Both the position numbers and the translations under genes were made by a program. The notes beneath the pieces are model-generated. The model saw nothing but the letters and a program-made list of their open reading frames with translations, was not told the origin of the DNA and did not search any database. From Candidatus Hodarchaeota archaeon (GTDB lineage: Archaea; Asgardarchaeota; Heimdallarchaeia; Hodarchaeales; Hodarchaeaceae): a stretch of DNA of 13,525 nucleotides. Every line of letters starts with the position of its first letter. Position 1 is the first letter of the stretch. Positions 1-6,336 of the stretch are shown here, piece after piece. Location of the stretch: assembly GCA_016839665.1 (NCBI GenBank), contig JAEOTU010000012.1, forward strand, positions 1 through 13,525, read 5' to 3'.

Positions 1-144
1 CAACCTCCTCTTAACAATGACGAAGGAATTGTTGTAGTTCTGGTCACTCCTTCCATAAAGAAAACAGTACAAGATCTATTGAATAAATTTGATACATATG
101 AGGAATTAAAAAATGGAGACAACTATTATCGAGGAGAAGTATAA
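1..144 (+). CDS. GTP-dependent dephospho-CoA kinase (DUF359 family), C-terminal end
   Basis: An open frame enters from the left edge and ends at TAA 142-144, giving the last 47 residues of a protein. The stretch beginning QPPLNNDEGIVVVLVTPSIK resembles the C-terminus of the archaeal DUF359 family, where a YGQP-type motif is followed by a 'GVV.V.V' strand and a terminal amphipathic helix. Members phosphorylate dephospho-CoA with GTP in archaeal coenzyme A synthesis. In many archaea this gene sits directly upstream of rps24e and rps27ae, exactly as here, and this context carries much of the call. Its last 32 bases overlap the start of eS24 in another frame, which suggests translational coupling. 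The catalytic part lies outside the window. Confidence 0.7.
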   Translation, partial: QPPLNNDEGIVVVLVTPSIKKTVQDLLNKFDTYEELKNGDNYYRGEV

Positions 145-415
145 TCCTCTAATTGGCCGAAAAGAAGTTGAAGTTCTCCTCACTCATTTAGGAGAGGTCA
201 CTCCGACAAGAGAATCTGTCAGATCTAAGATCGCTGCTCTATTAAACATGGATCTCGAGAAAGTTGTCATTCAGAGTATTCATGGACATTTTGGAGAACC
301 AAGGTCCCAAGTGGTTGTTCACTGTTATGATGATGTAGAAGATGTCAATGTTTTTGAACCAAAATATCGTTTAAAGCGCAATAAAATCCTTGAAGAAGAG
401 ACCACAAAGAGCTGA
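113..415 (+). CDS. rps24e: Ribosomal protein eS24
   Basis: This 100-residue protein is a component of the small ribosomal subunit of Archaea and eukaryotes. The N-terminus ([20 protein letters not shown]) shows the family's 'E..NPLL.RKE' signature, residues 30-52 carry the '[15 protein letters not shown]' block with the following VV strand, and the end contains the usual 'EPKYRLKRN'. Length is normal for the archaeal family. The ATG at 113 is preceded by GAGGA at 100-104 with an eight-base spacer, supporting this start even though it lies inside the upstream kinase frame. It belongs to the kinase-eS24-eS27-kae1-bud32-PAC2 operon and ends five bases before the eS27 start. Confidence 0.95.
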   Translation: METTIIEEKYNPLIGRKEVEVLLTHLGEVTPTRESVRSKIAALLNMDLEKVVIQSIHGHFGEPRSQVVVHCYDDVEDVNVFEPKYRLKRNKILEEETTKS

Positions 416-420
416 ACATC

Positions 421-585
421 ATGACTCCACGAAGAAATCCTACGAATACCTTCTATAAGATTGATTATAAAAAGGGAACAATTAAGAGAACTAACAAATT
501 TTGTCCTCGATGTAAAGGATCATTTATGGCTCAACATAAAGATCGAACTGCATGTGGCCGATGTGGTTACAGTGAATATAGTTAA
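421..585 (+). CDS. rps27ae: Ribosomal protein eS27-like (S27Ae) zinc-ribbon protein
   Basis: A short 54-residue gene encodes the archaeal S27Ae small-subunit protein, the counterpart of the ribosomal part of the eukaryotic ubiquitin-S27a fusion; no ubiquitin moiety is attached here. Four zinc ligands are visible as C28-x2-C31 and C45-x2-C48, in the contexts [11 protein letters not shown] and [11 protein letters not shown], both characteristic of the family. The start ATG at 421 lies five bases after the eS24 stop with no obvious Shine-Dalgarno motif, so it is probably translated by coupling to eS24. The stop is TAA at 583-585. Confidence 0.95.
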   Translation: MTPRRNPTNTFYKIDYKKGTIKRTNKFCPRCKGSFMAQHKDRTACGRCGYSEYS

Positions 586-667
586 TTGTTTCAAGTTTAT
601 TCACACTTATTCGACGTCTTTATGAGTGAATGTACTGAATTCTGAACAAAGTATTCTTGATATTAAT

Positions 668-1660
668 ATGGTAACTATTGAACCAATAATTTTAGGATTT
701 GAAGGAACAGCCCATACGGCAAGTGTAGCTGTTGTGAGGGGTAACCAGATCATATTGCATAAAACAGCAACATACGTTCCTGAACGCGGAGGTATTCATC
801 CGCGAGAAGCATCAGAATTCCTTGCTAAGTATTTTCCAATATTATTGAAACAATTAATTACTGAACTTCCCTTTAAAATTCAGAAAATAGATGCTATTGC
901 TTTTTCTCAAGGACCTGGTCTTGGACCATGTCTTAGAATCACAGCTACTATTGCTAGGGCCATATCGCTTCTCTTAAACAGACCGCTTATTGGTGTAAAT
1001 CATTGTGTTGCTCATGTTGAACTAGGACGAATAATCACACCAGCCGAAGACCCCATGGTTCTTTATGTAAGTGGTGGAAATACTCAATTAATCACTTTCT
1101 TAAATGGAAAATATCGTGTTTTGGGAGAAACATTGGATGTAGCTATAGGTAATGCATTAGATAGTCTTGGAAGGAAGTTAGGACTTCCACATCCAGGAGG
1201 ACCAAATATTGAGCATGCGGCGAAAAAAGGCAGTAAACTCCTTCCTCTCCCTTATACGATAAAGGGGATGTCATTTTCATTTTCAGGTGTAGTGACTGCT
1301 GCTCAAAAACTCATTTCAAAGCATACCCTTGAAGATATTTGTTATTCTTTTCAAGAATACACTTTTGCTGCATTAGCTGAAGCCACTGAGCGAGCTTTGT
1401 CTTGTACGAGGAAATCATCCGTTTTATTAACTGGAGGAGTGGCAGCAAACATGAGACTTCAAGAAATGATTGAAGAAGTAGCGAAAGAACAAGCTGCAAA
1501 TTTTTATGCTGTTCCAAAAAAACTTGCGGGAGATAATGGAGTGATGATTGCTTTAACTGGAGTTAAAATGTTTGAAAAAAAAGACTATGTCACAGTCGAA
1601 CAAAGCCATGTAAAACCCCGTTGGCGAACTGACCAAGTAGAAGTGAATTGGATCAAATGA
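668..1660 (+). CDS. kae1: Kae1, catalytic subunit of KEOPS (tRNA t6A threonylcarbamoyltransferase)
   Basis: Kae1 transfers the threonylcarbamoyl group from threonylcarbamoyl-AMP to A37 of ANN-decoding tRNAs, working with Bud32, Cgi121 and Pcc1. The start of the fold (GFEGTAHTASVAVV) and the metal-binding NHCVAHVE motif (two His, about residues 112 and 116) are clear. SGGNTQLI, GNALDSLGRKLGLPHPGG, SFSGV, LTGGVAANMRL and AGDNGVM complete the ASKHA-fold signature. The frame is open from a GTG at 626 (344 residues), but family members begin only a few residues before 'GxEGTAH', so I prefer the ATG at 668 (330 residues). Neither start has a good Shine-Dalgarno motif. The TGA overlaps the bud32 start as ATGA. 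In many archaea the two are fused into one protein; here they are separate but coupled. Confidence 0.96.
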   Translation: MVTIEPIILGFEGTAHTASVAVVRGNQIILHKTATYVPERGGIHPREASEFLAKYFPILLKQLITELPFKIQKIDAIAFSQGPGLGPCLRITATIARAISLLLNRPLIGVNHCVAHVELGRIITPAEDPMVLYVSGGNTQLITFLNGKYRVLGETLDVAIGNALDSLGRKLGLPHPGGPNIEHAAKKGSKLLPLPYTIKGMSFSFSGVVTAAQKLISKHTLEDICYSFQEYTFAALAEATERALSCTRKSSVLLTGGVAANMRLQEMIEEVAKEQAANFYAVPKKLAGDNGVMIALTGVKMFEKKDYVTVEQSHVKPRWRTDQVEVNWIK

Positions 1661-2310
1661 TGCTCAAACAAGACAATTTATTAGCCAAGGGGGCGGAAGC
1701 CTCAATTTTTTGTGGATCATTTCTTGAAAAACCAATTGTCTTAAAACATCGGTTACCAAAATCTTATCGGTTACCGAAAATTGATCAAACAATCCGCTCA
1801 CAACGATTAAGAGCAGAAGCTCGTATTATGACAATGGCGTGGAGGAGCAGGGTGAGAGTACCTGTTCTTTTAGGAATTGATTTTGACAAACAAACCTTGC
1901 TGATTGAAAAAATACCAGGAAATATACTCTTTTCATTAATGAGTCCAAAATATGTCACTGAATTAAAATTAATTTTTGAAGATATAGGTAAACAGGTCGG
2001 TCTTCTTCATAAAAATGATATAATTCATGGGGATTTGACAGTTTTTAATATTATTATTATAAACAATAAAACCTCATGGTTGATAGATTTTGGCTTAGGA
2101 CAAATATCAATGGAAATAGAGAAAAAGGCTGATGATTTACTTACATTCTATAGCACTTTAAAGGCAATATCCTCTGATCATCAAGCTTTATTCAAAAAAT
2201 TTCAGCTAGGATATCTTCAACTGTATGAAAAGGGTAAGAATACTTTTGAACACATGAAAAAAATTCAAAGTCGAGCGAGATACATCGCAAGAAAAGACAG
2301 ACTAGAATAA
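1657..2310 (+). CDS. bud32: Bud32 (PRPK-type) atypical kinase/ATPase of KEOPS
   Basis: Bud32 is the small RIO-like ATPase/kinase that binds Kae1 and supports t6A synthesis. Numbering from the ATG at 1657 (217 residues), the shortened glycine loop is KGAEA (11-15) and the lysine strand is IVLKHRLPKSYR, with the ATP-contacting lysine near 30. RAEAR near 52-56 carries the alpha-C glutamate, IHGDLTVFN (123-131) is the catalytic loop, and IDFGLG (143-148) binds metal. The C-terminal basic tail SRARYIARKDRLE is typical. The loop reads HGDLTVFN where most relatives have HGDLTTSN, keeping D and N. An in-frame TTG at 1648 exists, but the ATG overlapping the kae1 stop (ATGA) is the likelier, coupled start. 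Confidence 0.95.
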   Translation: MMLKQDNLLAKGAEASIFCGSFLEKPIVLKHRLPKSYRLPKIDQTIRSQRLRAEARIMTMAWRSRVRVPVLLGIDFDKQTLLIEKIPGNILFSLMSPKYVTELKLIFEDIGKQVGLLHKNDIIHGDLTVFNIIIINNKTSWLIDFGLGQISMEIEKKADDLLTFYSTLKAISSDHQALFKKFQLGYLQLYEKGKNTFEHMKKIQSRARYIARKDRLE

Positions 2311-2333
2311 AAGAGCTTAAGGAGTGATAAATC

Positions 2334-3089
2334 TTGAAGTTCAAGATTTTCGTTGAACACGCTGATATCTTAGATAATTGTCGTGGATTCATTGGAGGGT
2401 GGCATGGACTTGGAGAAATAGGATACATCACAGTTTCTCATTTAATCCAAGAATTGAAAATGAAAAGAATTGCTACAATCATGTCGAGCGGGGCTCCACC
2501 GTTTATTTCAGTTCAAAACAACCAATTAAGGCTCCCTTTTGAGATCTATGGAAAGAAAGAGCTAGATTTTGCTGTTTTTATACCTCATCTTCAACCATAT
2601 CGCCATGTACAAATCGAATTTTCAGAAAAACTCTCTGAATGGATCCTAGGCCACCAAAATTTTGAAATCGCTTATTTTGTTGGGGGTGTTGATATTCATC
2701 TAAAAACATCAGAAAGCACTCTTCAATATATCCCAAGTCGTGCTCTCTATTCATATGATCACTTTGCACCAGGGTTTACCGAAGAAGTGAATAGCAATTT
2801 ATTAGATCCAGGATTGTTTGTAGCTGGCCCTCTCGCCATTATGCTGGGGTACTTGGATATGAACATGTTTCCTGCAGTTGGTCTTCTTGCATATGCAGAA
2901 AGAGAACGTCCTGATCCATTAGGAGCAGTTGCTGCTGTTGAAAAACTCGATGAACTTTTGAATGTGGAGATTAAGACTGAAGAGTTAGTGAGAAATGCTC
3001 GTATTATAGAAGAAGAGATAAAACGACAATTAGCTCCGATGGAAGAAACAGGTAAAGATAAGATAACAACCCGACGTATGTATACGTGA
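2334..3089 (+). CDS. PAC2-family proteasome assembly chaperone/activator (PbaB-like)
   Basis: This 251-residue soluble protein has the COG2047/PAC2 layout: an N-terminal 'F..GWHGLGEIGYITVSHLI' block, IATIMSSGAPPF with basic and aromatic residues following, then VFIPHLQPYRH, YFVGGVD and the glycine-rich PGLFVAGPLAIML. MFPAVGLLAYAERERPDPLGA is the family's conserved 'LL.YA....PDP.AA' element. A flexible acidic/basic tail follows and the last three residues are M-Y-T, a hydrophobic-Tyr-X (HbYX) end of the kind that docks into the proteasome alpha ring; Pyrococcus PbaB uses such a tail. The start is TTG at 2334 with GGAGTG at 2321-2326 in front. It lies 23 bases after bud32 and is the last gene of the operon. 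Confidence 0.85.
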   Translation: MKFKIFVEHADILDNCRGFIGGWHGLGEIGYITVSHLIQELKMKRIATIMSSGAPPFISVQNNQLRLPFEIYGKKELDFAVFIPHLQPYRHVQIEFSEKLSEWILGHQNFEIAYFVGGVDIHLKTSESTLQYIPSRALYSYDHFAPGFTEEVNSNLLDPGLFVAGPLAIMLGYLDMNMFPAVGLLAYAERERPDPLGAVAAVEKLDELLNVEIKTEELVRNARIIEEEIKRQLAPMEETGKDKITTRRMYT

Positions 3090-3166
3090 AACGTAACCAT
3101 TAAATGATAAATAGAGATTTCTCAGAGAAATGGGCATCTTGAAGGCTCTTTTACCACATTTACTAT

Positions 3167-3173
3167 AAAAAAA
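3167..3173 (-). terminator. Oligo-T terminator after uppS
   Basis: Read on the minus strand, seven T residues in a row (inside TTCTTTTTTTATAG) lie about a dozen bases beyond the uppS stop codon. Archaeal RNA polymerase terminates mainly at such U-runs, so this is a plausible 3' end for the uppS transcript. No strong stem precedes it. Confidence 0.4.
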
Positions 3174-3184
3174 GAATTTTGTGT

Positions 3185-3958
3185 TTATTTTCCAAATCGA
3201 CGTTGTCGTGATTGATACGTTCGAATAGCACGCCAAAGGTCAATTTTTCGAAAACCAGGAAAGTGTACGTCTGCGAAGTATAACTCACTATAAGCAGATT
3301 GCCAAGTTAAAAACCCAGATAGACGTTCCTCTCCAGAGGTTCGAATGATTAGATCAGGGTCTGGAATTCCGTTAGTATAGAGATGACGTTCAATTACAAC
3401 TTCATTTATGTCATTAACCGTCATTTTACCACTTTCAACCTTTGTAGCAATCGATTTTATAGCATCGATCATCTCAGCACGACCCCCATATCCAATTGCT
3501 ATGATTAATGTTGGCCCTTCTTTTTCATTTGATGAACTCTCTTCTGCAGCCCGTATCGCCTCCTGAACTTTTTCGGGAAGAAGAGAAGTCCTTCCAATGA
3601 CCTTTATTTTCGCTTTACGTTTTTTTATTTCTGGATGTCCTACGATTTCTCGAAAGGTTTCTTCTGCAAGTTGCATTAACTCTTTAACTTCTCGTTCATC
3701 TCGATCAAAATTCTCAGTAGAGAAAGCATATAAAGTAACATACTGAATCTGTAGATCCCAGAACCAGCGCAGAATCTCTTTCAGTTTCTTTTTTCCGAAA
3801 TGATGCCCAATATAGCCTGGTAAATTCCTTGACCGAGCATACCGCCGATTACCATCCATAATTAACGCTACGTGTTTGGGGTGAACTCCTTGATCTATTC
3901 CATCTTTGATTTGAGCCCATAACCTCCTCTCATATAGACGGTATAATATTGATTCCAT
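3185..3958 (-). CDS. uppS: Cis-prenyltransferase (polyprenyl diphosphate synthase, UppS/DHDDS family)
   Basis: The enzyme condenses isopentenyl diphosphate in cis to make the long polyprenyl carrier; in archaea this becomes the dolichyl phosphate used for glycosylation. Signatures are complete: HVALIMDGNRRYAR near the N-terminus with the catalytic Asp, VTLYAFSTENFDR, a GYGGRAEMIDA block, and IRTSGEERLSGFLTWQSAYS followed by ELYFADVHFPGF, which holds the diphosphate-binding Arg and Glu residues. I place the start at ATG 3958 (257 residues, MESILYRLYERRL), matching the usual short N-terminal helix. A TTG at 3970 adds four residues and has GAGGG seven bases upstream, so it is a real alternative. 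It converges with the PAC2 gene. The membrane GT2 glycosyltransferase at 10185-11651 might draw on polyprenyl carriers, but nothing here links them directly. Confidence 0.95.
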   Translation of the reverse strand: MESILYRLYERRLWAQIKDGIDQGVHPKHVALIMDGNRRYARSRNLPGYIGHHFGKKKLKEILRWFWDLQIQYVTLYAFSTENFDRDEREVKELMQLAEETFREIVGHPEIKKRKAKIKVIGRTSLLPEKVQEAIRAAEESSSNEKEGPTLIIAIGYGGRAEMIDAIKSIATKVESGKMTVNDINEVVIERHLYTNGIPDPDLIIRTSGEERLSGFLTWQSAYSELYFADVHFPGFRKIDLWRAIRTYQSRQRRFGK

Positions 3959-4130
3959 TCCAAATCTCAATCAACAGCCCTCTATCACAGGATGAACTCG
4001 ACTGGTTATAGATGTCATGGGGAGAGAGAATCCAAAGAGAATAAAAATGGATCCAATTTTCAGCAGTTTTATTTGTAAACAAGCTCTATTCCCTCCTTAC
4101 TTTATCTTTCGTCTTCAATCCAATAAAGAG

Positions 4131-4140
4131 TAAAAAAAGA
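4131..4140 (-). terminator. Oligo-T terminator of tRNA-Leu
   Basis: Immediately after the discriminator base of the tRNA, the minus strand reads TCTTTTTTTA. A U-run directly behind a tRNA is the usual archaeal termination signal. Confidence 0.5.
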
Positions 4141-4225
4141 TGCGGGGGGTGAGATTTGAACTCACGAACGCCTACGCGACTAGGACCTCAACCTAGCTCC
4201 TTTGACCTGGCTGGGAAACCCCCGC
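4141..4225 (-). tRNA. tRNA-Leu, anticodon GAG
   Basis: On the minus strand a full class II cloverleaf folds. The acceptor stem is GCGGGGG (4225-4219) pairing with CCCCCGC (4148-4142). A D-arm contains CCAGGTCAAAGG. The anticodon stem is CTAGG/CCTAG with loop TTGAGGT, giving anticodon GAG that reads CUU and CUC. A long variable arm (CGC-GTAG-GCG) is typical of tRNA-Leu, and the T-arm is GTGAG-TTCAAAT-CTCAC. The discriminator base is A at 4141, as expected for leucine; CCA is not encoded. No intron is visible. It stands 78 bases after the Rpo8 gene on the same strand and may share its transcript, since I see no clear TATA box at the usual distance. Confidence 0.96.
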
Positions 4226-4303
4226 GTCGGTTTGTTACTCACGTCATCTTCTTTGTTATTTTCATTTCGGTCTTATCTCGGATATTTATCTTTTAAAAAT
4301 ATC

Positions 4304-4666
4304 CTATCGAACAATAATTTTATATTCTTTTAGAGCCGCTTTGAACTCTGATAGTGGTGTTCCAGAAAACAATCGACATATTAAACCACCAGCAGAAAAA
4401 GAATAGATCTTTTCAGCTCCTAATGCTTTTGTTCGGAAACTTATGGCATTAAACACTATCCGTGCATCTGAGTAATCTAAGTTCCTCGTTGATGGATCGT
4501 GGGGAATAATTTCGACTTCAAACTCCTTAACATCTTCCATATCAACTAAGTTTGAGGGAATTTCGAGTCTTCCTCTTACTCCTTGTTCTTCATCACGGAA
4601 ATCAATATACCACAGATTATTGTCTGAATCCTGTTCAATTCGCATCCGTTCTGCCTTAATTATCAT
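4304..4666 (-). CDS. rpoG: Probable RNA polymerase subunit Rpo8 (RpoG, Rpb8 homologue)
   Basis: This 120-residue protein is rich in beta strands. Its best landmark is the C-terminal block KIYSFSAGGLICRLFSG (about 86-102) followed by YKIIVR. It corresponds well to the conserved end of Rpb8, where 'SYGGLLMRLQG' precedes a final strand ending in 'YLLMKK'. The N-terminal half (VRGRLEIP and FEVEIIPHDP blocks) fits the OB-like part. Rpb8-type subunits are known from eukaryotes, Crenarchaeota, Korarchaeota and Asgard archaea, and act as an auxiliary polymerase subunit. The start ATG 4666 is preceded by GGGGGAT, and the gene begins ten bases after the LSm gene, so the two are co-transcribed. The call rests on the C-terminal motif recognised by eye and should be treated as probable. 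Confidence 0.65.
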   Translation of the reverse strand: MIIKAERMRIEQDSDNNLWYIDFRDEEQGVRGRLEIPSNLVDMEDVKEFEVEIIPHDPSTRNLDYSDARIVFNAISFRTKALGAEKIYSFSAGGLICRLFSGTPLSEFKAALKEYKIIVR

Positions 4667-4676
4667 CGATATCCCC

Positions 4677-5120
4677 CTATTCTTCTATGGTTTGTGTTTT
4701 TGCATAACGATCGAAAATAGCACGCACACGATCCGCTACTGGTCCTGTACCATCAACCCCAGTCTCTGATACTTTAACTCGCTCCAGAACAACAATCAAT
4801 CCGGCTTCATCATAGACTTTGACATCTCCAGGCCGACGAAAGATTTGTTCTAGTTCATCTTTCAACCCCATAAGATCAAAGGGTGCTTCTTCCAAATAAA
4901 TTTCTGATATTTGATCTCCGTTCAAGCAGATTCTATGAATCTCGGTCGCTTCACTATCGCGTTTAGCTTTGATTAAAATGCAGGTAAGAGTCTCAGGATT
5001 AACTCCCTTTAATTCTCCTACATATTTTCTCCCATCTTTAAGAACAACAGCAACTCGTTTATTCGTGAATGCAATGATTTCCTTTTGATATGACCTTTTG
5101 GCAGCTCCAATCATTGACAT
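4677..5120 (-). CDS. LSm/Sm-like archaeal protein with C-terminal domain (SmAP3-like)
   Basis: Residues 13-76 form an Sm fold. Sm1 is seen as KRVAVVLKDGRKYVGELKGV with NPETLTCIL after it, and Sm2 as HRICLNGDQISEIYL, holding the I-x-NGDQI turn used for uridine binding. A further 70 residues (77-147) form a predicted alpha/beta C-terminal domain (ELEQIFRRPGDVKVYDEAG, then VLERVKVSE). This architecture and the 147-residue length resemble SmAP3 of Pyrobaculum, rather than the short 75-residue SmAP1. Such rings bind RNA; the exact target is unknown. ATG 5120 has a strong AAGGAGGT Shine-Dalgarno at 5134-5127 with a six-base gap; a second ATG lies two codons later. It heads an operon with the probable Rpo8. 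Confidence 0.88.
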   Translation of the reverse strand: MSMIGAAKRSYQKEIIAFTNKRVAVVLKDGRKYVGELKGVNPETLTCILIKAKRDSEATEIHRICLNGDQISEIYLEEAPFDLMGLKDELEQIFRRPGDVKVYDEAGLIVVLERVKVSETGVDGTGPVADRVRAIFDRYAKTQTIEE

Positions 5121-5612
5121 AAAGTTACCTCCTTGGAAGTTCGAGCAGACACCCTTTCAGCTAGAATACCGAACCGTTCTTCCCAGATTTGCCTAATAAC
5201 GAAATTTTTTCCTTTTAAATGTATATTAGTCATTCTTAGGCGCTTTTAGAGAGATTTTGACTGTTTGATTGGCAATTATAAGCGAACGGGCCCTCAATGA
5301 GGTGTGCTCATGATGTGATGACTCGTTTACTTGCGACAATTCTTTGTTGTGATAAATGTATTTATGCAACTTCATAGTGTTATTTGTAACTTCCGAAATT
5401 TCGAATTTAATGTCTTGGAAATCAATCTCCTCAATAGAATATCAGTGTTATCAATTGTTTTTATGTTACATATTTTTTTTCGCTATAATTACACTCTTTG
5501 GTTTATATTTCTGAAAAATATTATTCAAGAAACTCTCTTTTCTCTAACATTATTTTAAAAAAGACACAAACTTTAATGGGAAATTGAATTAAAAGCTCCA
5601 GGTTAAATATGG
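5121..5612. other. Gene-free stretch of about 490 bases with a GC-richer island
   Basis: No convincing gene is visible on either strand between the LSm start and the OB-fold gene stop. The part next to the LSm gene holds its ribosome-binding site and a weak TATA-like ATTTAAAA (minus strand, 5213-5220). Around 5280-5335 there is an island richer in G and C than its surroundings (around AGCGAACGGGCCCTC), with short self-complementary pieces such as CCTC-AAT-GAGG and TCAT-GATGTG-ATGA. The rest, 5340-5560, is very AT-rich. A hydrophobic TTG-started frame of 75 codons at 5331-5558 looks fortuitous. A small structured RNA in the island is possible but unproven. Confidence 0.4.
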
Positions 5613-5921
5613 TCATCTAGACTCTAATTCTCGAGTTTTCTGATATAGACTCCAGTCGAAATTTACTGCGAGAATCCGTTCCTTTTTGACTCCAGATTCA
5701 ATTTTCTCTCCAAAGAGGATAACAGTCTCCCCTACTTCTAGACCCGATAGTGTTTCTTCTTCAATACTGAGTTCTAAGTTGTCATAATTATCATTAATAG
5801 TAATTCTCGGTGGATCGATATCCTTAACCTGTGCCACTACCTGGAACTTCGTTCCAGCTGTCAAATTGGATAATGACAGCAATGTAGTTTCTCCATAGTT
5901 TATTAACGACTTTCTCCTCAT
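5613..5921 (-). CDS. Small single-OB-fold-like protein, possibly Rpa14/Rpa3-like
   Basis: I cannot name this 102-residue protein with certainty. The strand-rich pattern fits a single OB fold: a first strand TKFQVVAQVKDI, a turn with PPRITINDNYDNLELSI, then LEVGETVILFGEKIESG and ILAVNFDW. It ends in VNFDWSLYQKTRELE, which resembles the end of the small RPA subunit (Rpa14/RPA3), where an 'FDLGLYNEALKI' helix follows the OB barrel. If so, it would bind or help assemble a single-stranded DNA-binding complex. No zinc ligands or membrane segments are present. ATG 5921 has AGGAGAT three to nine bases upstream, a good Shine-Dalgarno. The gene is divergent from transcription factor S. Other OB families are equally possible. 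Confidence 0.75.
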   Translation of the reverse strand: MRRKSLINYGETTLLSLSNLTAGTKFQVVAQVKDIDPPRITINDNYDNLELSIEEETLSGLEVGETVILFGEKIESGVKKERILAVNFDWSLYQKTRELESR

Positions 5922-5985
5922 TTTATCTCCTTCTATTAGTTTTCCAAGATTTCAAGAGAGTCACATCAAATCTATCCAAGTTTAA

Positions 5986-5993
5986 ATTTATAA
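5986..5993 (-). promoter_or_regulatory. Candidate TATA box for the OB-fold gene
   Basis: The minus strand reads CCAATTATAAATTTAAAC. A TATA element centred here would place transcription start near 5965, leaving a leader of about 40 bases that includes the AGGAGAT ribosome-binding site. The region is AT-rich, so chance matches are frequent. Confidence 0.35.
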
Positions 5994-6198
5994 TTGGATT
6001 AGTTGGTTCCTTGTGATTTGATCAAGATTATTTTTATTGATATGTGATTTTTTTCAAAGAAATCGGTTTAAAATCTCAATATAAGAGTTTTCATGGTAAG
6101 ATATAAGTAATACGGTGATTCTTGAAACATCTATTAACGTGGTCCTAAGATAACCTTTGTCAACCGTCCAACTCCTTTAAAAAAACACTTTAATTTCG

Positions 6199-6206
6199 CT
6201 TTATAC
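6199..6206 (+). promoter_or_regulatory. Candidate TATA box for transcription factor S
   Basis: CTTTATAC stands about 130 bases before the preferred tfs start and would give transcription from about 6230. The match is moderate and the implied leader of roughly 100 bases is long for an archaeon, so this is tentative. Confidence 0.25.
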
Positions 6207-6336
6207 GTACTCTTGGCTAAAGTCAAACGATTTTCTGCAATCACAAGTAAGGAATTGTGAATGATGAATTTATTGTGTCTGATTGGGAGACTCCTTTTGT
6301 GTCATCTCACACAAGGGCCAACGAGGTGAATTATCA

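Larger units (their letters stand above)
5922..6336. other. Divergent intergenic region of about 415 bases
   Basis: This AT-rich stretch separates the minus-strand OB-fold gene from the plus-strand transcription factor S gene. It should hold both promoters: TTATAAAT on the minus strand at 5986-5993 and a weaker CTTTATAC on the plus strand at 6199-6206. I found no further gene or stable RNA fold in it; the TTG- and GTG-started frames that run into the TFS gene from 6257 and 6283 are not convincing coding sequence. Confidence 0.4.

Noticed and set aside
2759..3100. Minus-strand frame of 113 codons across the 3' half of the PAC2 gene
   Set aside because: It mirrors a well-supported plus-strand protein with conserved motifs; its own translation shows only Ser-rich low-complexity sequence.
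3117..3131. Near-perfect palindrome ATTTCTC-A-GAGAAAT after the PAC2 gene, considered as a terminator hairpin
   Set aside because: The loop would be too small and no plus-strand U-run follows closely; archaea do not depend on such hairpins. It may be chance in AT-rich DNA.
5331..5558. TTG-started frame of 75 codons, strongly hydrophobic, on the plus strand
   Set aside because: It lies in very AT-rich DNA where random frames are rich in Phe, Leu and Ile; there is no ribosome-binding site, no known domain and no ATG near the start.
6261..6282. ATGATGA followed 11 bases later by CTGA, resembling C and D' boxes of a guide RNA upstream of tfs
   Set aside because: No matching C' and D boxes occur at archaeal guide-RNA distance (the next CTGA is about 90 bases further), and no terminal stem is visible.
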